A stretch of 46,572 bases of DNA from Bacteroidota bacterium (GCA_947476185.1 CANJPX010000019.1:1-46572), one strand, 5' to 3'; shown: positions 1 through 8,116, counted from the stretch's first letter. Program-made: numbers and translations. Notes: generated from the sequence alone by a model not told the origin.

Positions 1-316
1 AAGAGCCAGAAGAAAAAAAGTATTAAAACAAACAAAAGGGTATTGGGGAGCAAGAAAAAATGTTCTTACAATCGCTAAAAACGTTTTAGAAAAAGGTTTA
101 ACTTACGCTTACCGCGATAGAAAACAAAAGAAACGTAATTTCCGTGCTATCTGGATCCAACGTATCAATGCTGGTGTTCGTCCTTACGGAATGTCTTATT
201 CAGTATTTATGGGTAAAGTACACGCTAAAAATATCGACTTGAACCGTAAGGTTTTAGCTGATCTTGCGATGAACAATCCTGATGCTTTTAAAGCAGTGGT
301 TGAATCAGTAAAATAG
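1..316 (+). CDS. rplT: 50S ribosomal protein L20, 3' part (5' end outside the window)
   Basis: This is the C-terminal ~104 codons of ribosomal protein L20, which binds 23S rRNA early in assembly of the large subunit. The first complete codon is at position 2 and the TAG stop at 314-316. The translation starts in the basic [20 protein letters not shown] stretch and continues with [20 protein letters not shown], both hallmarks of L20. A strong intrinsic terminator follows 24 bases later, so this is the end of a transcription unit, presumably infC-rpmI-rplT as in most bacteria (inferred; those genes are outside the window). Confidence 0.97.
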   Translation, partial: RARRKKVLKQTKGYWGARKNVLTIAKNVLEKGLTYAYRDRKQKKRNFRAIWIQRINAGVRPYGMSYSVFMGKVHAKNIDLNRKVLADLAMNNPDAFKAVVESVK

Positions 317-340
317 AATTTCAATATTTAATGCTACGAC

Positions 341-374
341 AAAAAAGTCTCCCGAAGTTTCGGGAGACTTTTTT
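341..374 (+). terminator. Intrinsic terminator after rplT
   Basis: A perfect inverted repeat (AAAAAAGTCTCCCGAA, positions 341-356, against its complement at 359-374) ends in six T residues. The GC core is GTCTCCCG. It lies 24 bases after the rplT stop and only 15 bases before the ATG of the next gene. Because the hairpin is flanked by A and T tracts it could act on both strands. Confidence 0.93.
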
Positions 375-389
375 GTTTATTTTTACTAT

Positions 390-1793
390 ATGAGCAAATC
401 CTATCGCCTCTTTCTTTCCACAATTCTTACTCTTTTTGTTTGTTTGTTGCTCATGCTTTGTTATTTCAATCGCTTGGCAACAGATGATTTTTACTTTATA
501 TGGGATGTTAGGAATCATGGTGTAATAATAGGCGTTACTTCACAATATATGAAGTGGTGCGGAAGATTTGCGGCAACATTGTTTATGGATATTTTTTACA
601 AAGGATTTGATATCCAACAATCCTATTATTCTTTATTTCCATTTATTTCGGCTCTCCTTTTTTTTACGGGAACCTGTTTTTTAATGAAAAATTTAGGACG
701 AATATTATTCTTATTTTTTCCAAATTCTCAAATACTTTTTGCTGCCGCTTCTTTAACAGCATTGCTGTTTTTCCTGAGTTTTGATATTGGAGAATCATGG
801 TTTTGGTTTTGTGGAATGAGTTCTTATCTATGGAGTATCATTGCTTTTGTCTGGGGATGTGCATTTCTAAGTAGTATAAAAAACAAAGTTATCTCATTAC
901 TTGGAGCCTTTTTTTGCTTTGTATATATTGCAGGTTCTTCAGAAGTATATTCAGCCATTTTTGGATTATTCTTCACAGTATTACTTTTCAGGAAATACCG
1001 AATATCAAAAAACATAAAAATATTCGTCTCTGCTCAACAAAATAAAAAACTGCTTTTCATCTACGCCATTTTTGCAATTTCTTTTTTGATATTTTTAGTT
1101 GCACCGGGAAATTACCTTCGAGATGGCTTGTTTCCTGAACGTAAATTCTTTTATTCCTTTTTTATTACTGCAAAATCCTTTATAAAATTAGGAGTACTAT
1201 ACCTGCCATTTAAACTGGTGTATATTCTAACATTTGCAACTCCATTTTTAATCATCGGCGATAGCTGCAAATCATCACCAATAAATAACCTCAAAATTCC
1301 CTTCCGATCTTTTTTTTATACAACAAGCATTGCATTTGTCATCCTTCTTTTTATTTTTTATTGGATGGTAGCCTATGTAATGGTTGAATCCGGACCTCCA
1401 AGAGTTGTATTTCTTGTTTCTTTCCTCCTTTCGGTTTATTGTTGCTGCGTTTTCTTTTATGCGGGCTACAAAAAGATCTTGAATAAAAAACAACTTGATT
1501 TGACAAAAAAAACTGGGCTCATTTTGGGATCCGGGATGATGATTTTTCTGATTTTTAGTCAATACAAAACGACATCTGCTTACGCAAAAGCTTATGACCA
1601 GCGGATAGACTACATTCTTGAATTAAACAAAATTACTGAAAAGGATACCTTAATTATCCTGAACCCATTGCCTCCATCCGGAATGCTATATTCCGCTGAA
1701 ATATCAAACGATACAAGCCATTTTACCAATAGGGAATTACGTTTGGGTTACAATTTAAAATATCATGTAATATCTGAAAAGAAAAAAGATTAA
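390..1793 (+). CDS. Polytopic inner-membrane protein, possibly GT-C type or DUF6056-like
   Basis: A 467-residue very hydrophobic protein with roughly ten to eleven predicted membrane segments spread over residues 5-400 and a soluble C-terminal tail of about 75 residues. The first segment is followed by a short loop with the acidic motif RLATDDFYFIW (about residues 28-38). GT-C-fold membrane glycosyltransferases typically carry acidic residues in this first periplasmic loop, and the overall look is like DUF6056 proteins of Bacteroidota; this is family resemblance only, no function is shown. The ATG at 390 lies just 15 bases past the rplT terminator, which leaves no room for a promoter of the usual TTTG-N19-TAnnTTTG layout. 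It may depend on readthrough or use a later start (a Met codon lies at 453). Confidence 0.75.
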   Translation: MSKSYRLFLSTILTLFVCLLLMLCYFNRLATDDFYFIWDVRNHGVIIGVTSQYMKWCGRFAATLFMDIFYKGFDIQQSYYSLFPFISALLFFTGTCFLMKNLGRILFLFFPNSQILFAAASLTALLFFLSFDIGESWFWFCGMSSYLWSIIAFVWGCAFLSSIKNKVISLLGAFFCFVYIAGSSEVYSAIFGLFFTVLLFRKYRISKNIKIFVSAQQNKKLLFIYAIFAISFLIFLVAPGNYLRDGLFPERKFFYSFFITAKSFIKLGVLYLPFKLVYILTFATPFLIIGDSCKSSPINNLKIPFRSFFYTTSIAFVILLFIFYWMVAYVMVESGPPRVVFLVSFLLSVYCCCVFFYAGYKKILNKKQLDLTKKTGLILGSGMMIFLIFSQYKTTSAYAKAYDQRIDYILELNKITEKDTLIILNPLPPSGMLYSAEISNDTSHFTNRELRLGYNLKYHVISEKKKD

Positions 1794-1857
1794 AGCCAAT
1801 TTTGTATTCAAAAATTAGGTAAAATTGTACTCTTAAAATTCATTAAAAAATCACACT

Positions 1858-2778
1858 ATGACCAAAGTTCTTATAGCAACAGAAAAACCATTCGCAGCCG
1901 CAGCTGTGGAAGGAATAAAAAAAACTTTTACTGATGCAGGTTTTGAAACTATTCTTCTTGAAAAGTATACTGATCCAACAGATCTAATTAAAGCTGTGGG
2001 AGATGTGGATGCATTAATTATCCGCAGCGATAAAGCAAGCCGGCAGGTAATAGAAGCAGGTAAAAGTCTTAAAATAATTGTTCGTGCAGGTGCCGGATTT
2101 GATAACATCGACCTTGTTGCTGCAAGCGAAAAAGGAATTGTTGCAATGAATACTCCCGGTCAAAATTCAAATGCTGTTGCAGAACTTACCTTTGGGATGT
2201 TGGTTTTTATGGCAAGGGCAAATTTCAAGGGCGGCTCAGGAACTGAATTAAAAGGCAAAAAGCTTGGCATTCATGCCTACGGGAATGTGGGGAAAAATGT
2301 TGCCCGTATTGCAAAAGGATTTGATATGGAAGTTTATGTATTCGACCCATTCGTTTCAAAAGAAACAATTGAAAAAGATGGCGTAAACGTTGTTGCAACC
2401 GTAGAAGAACTTTATAGCAATTGCCAGTATATTTCCTTAAATATTCCTGCTACAGAAAAAACAAAAAAATCGATCAACTTTGAACTTTTGGCAAAAATGC
2501 CAAAAGACGCAGCAGTGATCAATACAGCGAGAAAAGAAGTAATTGATGAAGAAGGTTTAAAGAAGTTCTTTGTTGCAAGACCTGATTTTAAATACATATC
2601 TGATATTATGCCCGATTGCCACGCTGAACTTTTACAGTTTGAGAACAGATATTATTCAACCCCTAAAAAACAAGGTGCAGAAACTTCCGAAGCTAATATT
2701 AATGCTGGCTTTGCGGCAGCAAATCAAATTGTAAAATTCATCAAAAATGGTGATAAAACTTTTCAAGTGAATAAATAA
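1858..2778 (+). CDS. serA: D-3-phosphoglycerate dehydrogenase, short form without ACT domain
   Basis: A D-isomer-specific 2-hydroxyacid dehydrogenase of 306 residues that oxidises 3-phosphoglycerate with NAD, the first step of serine synthesis in the cytosol. The Rossmann motif is GIHAYGNVG (residues 137-145), with the acidic residue D163 at the end of the second strand binding the NAD ribose. The substrate Arg is R225 in INTARKEVID. The usual catalytic TPH(I/V)GG motif is replaced by TPKKQGAETSEAN (from residue 268), so a Lys sits where His normally acts; this matches what is known as the type III-K form. No ACT or regulatory domain follows, so feedback by serine through such a domain is not expected. 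DUF1015 follows, as in many Bacteroidota, but serC is not in the window. Confidence 0.92.
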   Translation: MTKVLIATEKPFAAAAVEGIKKTFTDAGFETILLEKYTDPTDLIKAVGDVDALIIRSDKASRQVIEAGKSLKIIVRAGAGFDNIDLVAASEKGIVAMNTPGQNSNAVAELTFGMLVFMARANFKGGSGTELKGKKLGIHAYGNVGKNVARIAKGFDMEVYVFDPFVSKETIEKDGVNVVATVEELYSNCQYISLNIPATEKTKKSINFELLAKMPKDAAVINTARKEVIDEEGLKKFFVARPDFKYISDIMPDCHAELLQFENRYYSTPKKQGAETSEANINAGFAAANQIVKFIKNGDKTFQVNK

Positions 2779-2795
2779 TTTGATTTTCGACAATG

Positions 2796-2880
2796 TTGCG
2801 TTAGGGATTGCAGCGTAAATCCTTTTGATAGGAACGAACAAAAGATTGCAGCGAAAAGCCCGCCCCGCAAGGGAACGCCC
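2796..2880. repeat. REP-like intergenic element between serA and DUF1015
   Basis: The gap contains two direct copies of GATTGCAGCG (2806-2815 and 2844-2853) followed by AAA-type spacers and then a GC-rich block CCCGCCCCGCAAGGG. The GC-rich stretch stands out sharply in AT-rich DNA. The wording (TTAGGGATTGCAGCG...GATTGCAGCGAAAAGCCCG) resembles palindromic repeats scattered through Bacteroidota genomes (from memory, not searched). No coding potential is evident. Confidence 0.55.
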
Positions 2881-2929
2881 AAAATAGTATAAAACAACAA
2901 TTTATAATAAAAAATAAAACTTAAAAAAT

Positions 2930-4177
2930 ATGGCCATTTTAAAAGCATTTAAAGGAGTTCGACCACCACAAGAAATTATAAAATCGTTAGCATCTCGTCC
3001 ATACGATGTATTGAATTCGAAAGAAGCACGCATTGAGGCGCAAGGAAATGAAGTTTCTTTATTACATATAACAAAACCGGAGATCGATCTTCCTGAGAGT
3101 ATGGATGAGCACGATGAACAGGTTTATGCAAAGGCAAGAGAAAATTTCGAAAAATTTCAACAGAATGGTTGGCTGGTTGATGAAGAAAAAGAATGCTTGT
3201 ACATTTATGCACAAACAATGAATGGTCGAACACAATACGGTTTGATGGGTTCTGCAGGAGTAAGTGATTATATGAGTGGCATTATCAAAAAACATGAATT
3301 AACACGTCCTGATAAAGAAGAAGATCGTATGAAACATGTACGAGCTACAGATGCTAATATAGAGCCTGTATTCTTTACATATCCTGCTGTAAAAGAAATT
3401 GATGAAATTGTTGAGCGCATTGTAAAAACTCAAAAACCGGAGTACGATTTTGTTGCTGATGAAGGATTTGGACATCATTTCTGGGTAGTTAAAGATGATG
3501 CTACCATTAAGAGTCTGATCGACTTATTTGCAAAGGTGCCCTACACATATGTTGCTGATGGACACCACAGAACTGCTGCTGCTGCGTTGGTAGGTAATGA
3601 GAAGAAACAAAAAAACCCGAATCATACAGGAAATGAAGAATACAACTACTTTTTGGCAGTTCATTTTCCCGGCAACCAATTAAGCATTATCGATTATAAC
3701 CGTGTTGTTAAAGACCTTAACAATTTAGCGCCATCTGAACTATTAGAAAAACTAAAGATCGTTTTTGATATCGAAGAAAAAGGAACTGAAATTTATAAGC
3801 CGGCTAAACTGCATAATTTCAGTATGTACCTGGAAGGCAAATGGTATTCAATGACTGCAAAACCGGGTACCTATAATGATAATGATCCTATTGGAGTGCT
3901 TGATGTAACCATCCTTTCTAAATTAATACTTGAAAGTCATTTAGGAATAAAAGATCTTAGAACTGACAAACGCATTGATTTTGTTGGTGGCATAAGAGGT
4001 TTAGGCGAATTAAAAAAACGCGTTGACAGTGGTGAGATGAAGGTAGCATTTGCTCTTTATCCTGTTTCTATGCAACAATTATTTGATATCGCTGATACCG
4101 GTAATATTATGCCTCCTAAAACAACTTGGTTTGAACCAAAACTAAGAAGTGGTTTAGTCATTCATAAATTATCCTAA
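2930..4177 (+). CDS. DUF1015 family protein, serA-associated
   Basis: A 415-residue cytosolic protein of the DUF1015 family (PF06245). The N-terminus has the family motif KAFKGVRPP (residues 5-13), and the conserved DGHHRTAAAAL motif lies at 210-220. There is no signal peptide or membrane segment. The family commonly sits beside serine-biosynthesis genes; here it follows serA by 151 bases that hold a REP-like element. The biochemical role is not established. The DGHHR motif is reminiscent of the ParB/Srx-like fold that includes the archaeal serine kinase SerK, so a role in serine phosphate metabolism is conceivable but speculative. Family assignment is firm, function is not. Confidence 0.88.
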   Translation: MAILKAFKGVRPPQEIIKSLASRPYDVLNSKEARIEAQGNEVSLLHITKPEIDLPESMDEHDEQVYAKARENFEKFQQNGWLVDEEKECLYIYAQTMNGRTQYGLMGSAGVSDYMSGIIKKHELTRPDKEEDRMKHVRATDANIEPVFFTYPAVKEIDEIVERIVKTQKPEYDFVADEGFGHHFWVVKDDATIKSLIDLFAKVPYTYVADGHHRTAAAALVGNEKKQKNPNHTGNEEYNYFLAVHFPGNQLSIIDYNRVVKDLNNLAPSELLEKLKIVFDIEEKGTEIYKPAKLHNFSMYLEGKWYSMTAKPGTYNDNDPIGVLDVTILSKLILESHLGIKDLRTDKRIDFVGGIRGLGELKKRVDSGEMKVAFALYPVSMQQLFDIADTGNIMPPKTTWFEPKLRSGLVIHKLS

Positions 4178-4195
4178 ATGTCAAAACAATAACCT

Positions 4196-4235
4196 ATTCC
4201 CTCCCTGCAGCTATTATTAGTTGTTTGGAGGGAAT
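4196..4235 (+). terminator. Possible hairpin terminator after the DUF1015 gene
   Basis: ATTCCCTCC (4196-4204) pairs perfectly with GGAGGGAAT (4227-4235) over a 22-base loop, 19 bases after the stop codon and just before the yggS start. The T tract that follows is weak (TTTGAACTTTT), so it may be a partial terminator or an RNA stability element. Confidence 0.4.
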
Positions 4236-4251
4236 TTGAACTTTTGAACAA

Positions 4252-4914
4252 ATGTCCATTTTAGAAAATCTTCATAAAATAAAATCTCTCCTACCTTCAA
4301 ATGTAAAGTTGATCGTGGTTACAAAAACACAACCTATTGATAAACTAATGGGGGTGTATAATTGCGGTCACAAGATCTTTGGCGAAAATAAAGTTCAGGA
4401 GCTTGTTGATAAATATGAAATTTTGCCGAAAGATATTGAATGGCATTTAATAGGACACTTGCAAACCAATAAAGTTAAATTTATTGCGCCTTTCGTTTCC
4501 TTGATCCATTCGGTAGATAGTTTAAAATTATTACAAGAGATAAATAAACAAGCTGAAAAAAATCAGCGGATAATAAATTGCTTATTACAGATATATATTG
4601 CTGAAGAGGAGACTAAATTCGGGTTAAATTTTCAGGAAGCAGAAGAATTACTGGTATCAGAGGAATTAAAGGCGCTAAAGAACATAAAAATTACAGGTTT
4701 TATGGGAATGGCAACAAATACAGAGCATACCAGAAAGATATCATCGGAATTTGAATCCTTGAAACTCTTTTTTGACCGACAAAAAAATGTACAGCATTTT
4801 AATGTAAACCTTGTCAATCTAAGTATGGGTATGAGCTCGGACTACATTTCCGCTATCAAAAATGGGAGCAATATGATCCGGGTTGGGAGCTCAATTTTCG
4901 GGGAAAGGGCCTGA
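4252..4914 (+). CDS. YggS/PLPBP-type pyridoxal-phosphate homeostasis protein
   Basis: A 220-residue protein with the single-domain alanine-racemase-like TIM barrel of the YggS/PROSC family, which binds pyridoxal 5'-phosphate and buffers its level, affecting amino-acid and vitamin B6 balance. The Schiff-base lysine is K25 in VVTKTQP. Other family motifs are FGENKVQEL, WHLIGHLQTNK, IHSVDS, and the phosphate-binding end MGMSSDYISAIKNGSNMIRVGSSIFG. The length is normal for the family (about 220-230). It lies alone on the plus strand between DUF1015 and the cold-shock gene. Confidence 0.93.
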   Translation: MSILENLHKIKSLLPSNVKLIVVTKTQPIDKLMGVYNCGHKIFGENKVQELVDKYEILPKDIEWHLIGHLQTNKVKFIAPFVSLIHSVDSLKLLQEINKQAEKNQRIINCLLQIYIAEEETKFGLNFQEAEELLVSEELKALKNIKITGFMGMATNTEHTRKISSEFESLKLFFDRQKNVQHFNVNLVNLSMGMSSDYISAIKNGSNMIRVGSSIFGERA

Positions 4915-4993
4915 TTCCGATACTAACATGTTTCGCTTAGCAGAGGAAATATGTCGATATTTATAGAATTCAAACCGATATAAAATGATTTTT

Positions 4994-5025
4994 TTTGATT
5001 TCTAAAGAATTTTGATATATATTTG
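4994..5025 (+). promoter_or_regulatory. Bacteroidota-type sigma-A promoter of the cold-shock gene
   Basis: TTTG at 4994-4997, a 20-base spacer and TATATTTG at 5018-5025 match the Bacteroidota consensus TTTG-N19..21-TAnnTTTG exactly. Transcription would start near 5031, giving a leader of about 30 bases before the ATG at 5062. Confidence 0.8.
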
Positions 5026-5061
5026 CTTAATTAATTAAAAAAATAATCAAATTACATTACA

Positions 5062-5250
5062 ATGAAAACAGGTACAGTAAAGTTCTTTAACGAAGCAAAA
5101 GGTTTCGGTTTTATTAAAGATGAATCAGGTCAAGAAATTTTTGTTCACGCAACAGGTTTGGAAGACAAAATCAAAGAAAATGACACAGTAACGTTCGATG
5201 TTGCTGAAGGCAAAAAAGGTTTAAATGCGGTAAACGTAAAACGAGCTTAA
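5062..5250 (+). CDS. Cold-shock domain protein (CspA family)
   Basis: A 62-residue single cold-shock domain, an OB fold that binds single-stranded RNA and DNA and melts mRNA structure. RNP1 is KGFGFI (residues 13-18) and RNP2 is IFVHA (26-30); the protein opens with the typical GTVKFFNEAKGFGF. It has its own strong promoter and a terminator, so it is a single-gene unit. The leader of about 30 bases is short compared with the long structured leader of E. coli cspA, so the temperature control known there may not apply. Whether it is cold-induced or constitutive cannot be read from the sequence. Confidence 0.95.
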   Translation: MKTGTVKFFNEAKGFGFIKDESGQEIFVHATGLEDKIKENDTVTFDVAEGKKGLNAVNVKRA

Positions 5251-5266
5251 TATATTTTGCTTTAAC

Positions 5267-5304
5267 AAAAAAACCGTTCTGTCAATAACAAAACGGTTTT
5301 TTTT
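5267..5304 (+). terminator. Intrinsic terminator, cold-shock gene (likely bidirectional)
   Basis: AAAAAAACCGTT (5267-5278) pairs with AACGGTTTTTTT (5292-5303) over a 13-base loop, ending in a run of eight T. It lies between two convergent genes and has A and T tracts on both sides, so it can serve the minus-strand gene at 5324-5818 as well. Confidence 0.88.
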
Positions 5305-5323
5305 ATTTTAATATCTCTGCTAT

Positions 5324-5818
5324 TTACTCCTTTTTGGTCGAATCAACTACAGGAGCTACCGGCGCTACAACTGCCTTAGGAGCAGGTTTCACCTTCTTTT
5401 TATTCTTTTGCGTTCCAGTAAAGGTGTAGGTATGGATAATTTTCCCTTTTTTACGGATAGTTGCTGTTCCGGAAATATTATCCCCTTCGATTGTTCCTTC
5501 CCAAGAAAATCGTCCCTGATCATCATTTTTAGCTTCAACAGTAAATTTGTAAACTGCCGTGCCGGAGGTTGAATCAACTTCATTTTCAAAGTCTGCCTGC
5601 ATAAATTGTGCTTGCAACATAAAGCTGGATTTAAATTTGCCGGCAGGCATAAACCCCATTTCATCATTGAAAGATTCAGCTTTTTTCTTTCCTTCTTCAG
5701 TGAGTTTTATTGTGTAAACCCGCCCATCAATTGGCCCTTTCTTTTTAGCCTGAGCAAAAATTGCTGAACTGCTTATGATAACTAGTGAAAGAATAATAAT
5801 TTTTTTCATCTTATTCAT
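5324..5818 (-). CDS. Small secreted protein of unknown function
   Basis: A 164-residue protein with a signal peptide (about residues 1-22, ending IFAQA) and a C-terminal Ala/Pro/Val-rich tail with the KAVVAPVAPVV stretch. The middle looks like an all-beta domain, with FSWEGTIEGDNISGTATIR followed by YTFTGTQKNKKK. The gene at 25386-25847 shows the same layout and a similar ending (W-E-x-T, I-x-GT, K-x-G, Y-x-F-x-G, KK), so the two look like distant paralogues. It starts 16 bases after the stop of the serine palmitoyltransferase-like gene on the same strand and is probably cotranscribed with it. Function unknown; localisation in periplasm or outside is inferred. Confidence 0.75.
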   Translation of the reverse strand: MNKMKKIIILSLVIISSSAIFAQAKKKGPIDGRVYTIKLTEEGKKKAESFNDEMGFMPAGKFKSSFMLQAQFMQADFENEVDSTSGTAVYKFTVEAKNDDQGRFSWEGTIEGDNISGTATIRKKGKIIHTYTFTGTQKNKKKVKPAPKAVVAPVAPVVDSTKKE

Positions 5819-5834
5819 TTTTTAAAGTTTTTAA

Positions 5835-7079
5835 TTAGTGTGCTGCTATCTTATCGGACATATATTGTCCAGACTTCAGTTTACCGACAATTTTAGAAAA
5901 TGCATCAATGGTATAATTTACATCTTCCATAGAATGCACTGCTGTAGGTATCAATCGAAGGATAATAATTCCTTTTGGAACAACGGGATAAACAACCATT
6001 GAGCAAAAAATATTAAAATTTTCACGAAGGTCGAGAATCAAATTTGTTGCTTCAGGAATAGAACCATTCATAAGTACCGGAGTTACAGGTGAATTTGTTA
6101 AGCCAATTTCGAAACCTGCTTTCCTTAATCCATTTTGCAAGCCCCGAGTTATTTCCCACAATTTATCTTTGTACTCCGGATGATTTCTCATTAATTCTAA
6201 TCGCTTCAAAGCACCAACAACCAATGCTATAGGCAAAGATTTTGCAAATATTTGTGAGCGCATATTATAACGTAAATATTCAATGATCTGCTCATCGCTG
6301 GAGATAAAACCACCGATCAATGCAAATGATTTTGCAAAGGTTCCGAAATAGATATCGATACCATCCTGACAGCCTTGCTCCTGCCCTGTTCCACCACCTG
6401 TTTTACCCATTGTTCCGCAACCATGCGCATCATCAACAAATAGGCGGAATTTATATTTCTTTTTTAATTCAACGATCTCTTTTAATTTACCTTGGCGTCC
6501 GCTCATTCCGAATACACCTTCAGTAATTACAAGGATACAACCATTTTGTGCTTCAGCAAGTTTGGTGGCACGCACCATCTGCTTTTCAAAATCTTCAATA
6601 TCATTGTGTTTATATACATAACGCTTACCCATATGTAAACGAACACCGTCCAAAATACAAGCATGTGCTTCGGCATCGTACACGATAACATCGTGGCGAT
6701 CCACTAAACAGTCGATTGCAGAAACCATTGCCTGATAACCGAAGTTGCAAAGGATTGTGGATTCTTTACTAAAAAAAGTAGACAATTCGGATTCCAATTG
6801 CTCATGTAAATTAGAATTTCCGCTCATCATCCGGGCACCCATCGGCAAAGCAAAACCATATGCTGCAGCAGCATCTGCATCCGTTTTACGAACTTCAGGA
6901 TGATTTGCTAATCCCAAATAGTTATTTAAACTCCAATTCAAGCGCTCTCTGCCACGAAAAACCATCATAGGCTTAACTTCTCCTTCTAATTTAGGGAATG
7001 TAAAATAACCATGTGATTCCTTTGCATGCATACCTATTGGTCCGCGATTTGCTTTTATCTTTTCAAATAAATCCTTCAT
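5835..7079 (-). CDS. spt: Alpha-oxoamine synthase, probably serine palmitoyltransferase
   Basis: A 414-residue fold-type I PLP enzyme of the alpha-oxoamine synthase family, which condenses an amino acid with an acyl-CoA and releases CO2. The PLP lysine is K250 in GTFAKSFALIGGF; DDAHG (216-220) holds the cofactor-binding Asp and His; YDAEAHACILDG (134-145) holds the His that stacks on PLP. The stretch LPMGARMMSGNSNLHEQLE (79-97) is like bacterial serine palmitoyltransferases rather than glycine C-acetyltransferase or BioF, which have GGSR-type wording there. I therefore favour the first step of sphingolipid synthesis, known in Bacteroidota, but KBL or BioF activity is not excluded. A candidate promoter lies at 7119-7149. 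Confidence 0.75.
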   Translation of the reverse strand: MKDLFEKIKANRGPIGMHAKESHGYFTFPKLEGEVKPMMVFRGRERLNWSLNNYLGLANHPEVRKTDADAAAAYGFALPMGARMMSGNSNLHEQLESELSTFFSKESTILCNFGYQAMVSAIDCLVDRHDVIVYDAEAHACILDGVRLHMGKRYVYKHNDIEDFEKQMVRATKLAEAQNGCILVITEGVFGMSGRQGKLKEIVELKKKYKFRLFVDDAHGCGTMGKTGGGTGQEQGCQDGIDIYFGTFAKSFALIGGFISSDEQIIEYLRYNMRSQIFAKSLPIALVVGALKRLELMRNHPEYKDKLWEITRGLQNGLRKAGFEIGLTNSPVTPVLMNGSIPEATNLILDLRENFNIFCSMVVYPVVPKGIIILRLIPTAVHSMEDVNYTIDAFSKIVGKLKSGQYMSDKIAAH

Positions 7080-7118
7080 ATTGTCGTTATTGTTGTTGTT
7101 TTTAGATTTTTAGAGAAG

Positions 7119-7149
7119 CGAAATTAGTGTTTTGGACCTTATTTTCAAA
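7119..7149 (-). promoter_or_regulatory. Candidate promoter of the serine palmitoyltransferase-like gene
   Basis: Read on the minus strand: TTTG (7149-7146), 19-base spacer, TAATTTCG (7126-7119). This is one mismatch from the TTTG-N19-TAnnTTTG consensus. The start site would be near 7112, about 33 bases before the ATG at 7079. Confidence 0.55.
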
Positions 7150-7219
7150 GGGTTTTTAATTAACAAAATGGGGTTACATAATTTATCAAAAATAATACGC
7201 TGGTTTTAGGCAAAATCCT

Positions 7220-7227
7220 TATATTTG
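7220..7227 (+). promoter_or_regulatory. -7 element upstream of bamD
   Basis: TATATTTG is a perfect Bacteroidota -7 element 10 bases before the bamD ATG at 7238. No good TTTG is found 19-21 bases upstream. If used, it gives an almost leaderless message for the bamD-rpoZ-coaBC-porD series. Confidence 0.45.
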
Positions 7228-7237
7228 CAATCCTTTT

Positions 7238-8116
7238 ATGCGAAATAAACAATTTTATATCATATTTTTAGCCCTTTTAGGTCTGGCTCTTTATTCTTGT
7301 AATACAAAAGAAAGGGTATACGACTCAACAGGATCAACAAAGAAGAAACGTTTCGATGTTACGATTGGCAAGTTTAATAAGCTTGTTAAAAGCAGCGACA
7401 TGGATGCAAAATATGCTGCAGCTGTAAAGTATTTCGAAAAAGAAGAGTATACCAAAGCCTTAACCCTTTTTGAGGAATTAATGGGTGTTTACAGAGGTAC
7501 CTCAAAAGCGGAAGAAGTTCATTACTATTATGCGTATTGTAGTTACAATCTGGAAGATTATATACTTGCAGGATATCAGTTCAAAAGTTTTGTAAGAAAT
7601 TTCCCTACTAGTAAACACACTGAAGAATGCGCGTATATGAATGCATATTGTTTTTATTTGAATTCTCCTGAATATAGTTTGGACCAAATCGATACAAAAC
7701 TGGCAATCAAAGAGTTTCAGCGCTTCACTAATTTATATCCACAAAGCACACATATACCTGAGTGTAATGATATTTTGGATAATCTGAGAGGAAAACTGGA
7801 ACGCAAATCTTATGAAAATGCCATGTTGTATTACAATATGAGTGATTATAAAGCCTCTATCGTTTCCTTTGGAAATCACTTAAAAGATTTTCCCGGTTCA
7901 AAACACGATGAAGAATTGAATTATTTAATCATTCGATCTTACTATCTGTATGCATTAAACAGTATCGAATCAAAGAAACAAGAACGCTTTAAAGCTGCTG
8001 TTGATCATTATATAAAATTTTTAGATACGTATCCTAAAAGTGAATATCTGAAACAAGCAGAAATGGTATATTCCAGTGCTCTGAAAAATTTAGAAAAATA
8101 TAACAAACCAACATAA
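7238..8116 (+). CDS. bamD: Outer-membrane assembly lipoprotein BamD
   Basis: A 292-residue lipoprotein of the BAM complex, which folds and inserts beta-barrel proteins into the outer membrane. The signal sequence ends in the lipobox LYSC with lipidated Cys21. The rest is a series of about five TPR-like helical hairpins (YAAAVKYFEKEEYTKALTLFEEL, YQFKSFVRNFPTSKHTEE, and later KEFQRFTNLYPQSTHIPE, SFGNHLKDFPGSKHDEE, HYIKFLDTYPKSEYLKQAE), with the recurrent YP/FP-x-S-x-x-x-E turn seen in BamD. It is the first gene of a run with rpoZ 15 bases downstream. Confidence 0.93.
   Translation: MRNKQFYIIFLALLGLALYSCNTKERVYDSTGSTKKKRFDVTIGKFNKLVKSSDMDAKYAAAVKYFEKEEYTKALTLFEELMGVYRGTSKAEEVHYYYAYCSYNLEDYILAGYQFKSFVRNFPTSKHTEECAYMNAYCFYLNSPEYSLDQIDTKLAIKEFQRFTNLYPQSTHIPECNDILDNLRGKLERKSYENAMLYYNMSDYKASIVSFGNHLKDFPGSKHDEELNYLIIRSYYLYALNSIESKKQERFKAAVDHYIKFLDTYPKSEYLKQAEMVYSSALKNLEKYNKPT

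Noticed and set aside
1801..1827. TTTG...TAAAATTG as a serA promoter
   Set aside because: Spacer of 15 bases is too short and the -7 has a mismatch.
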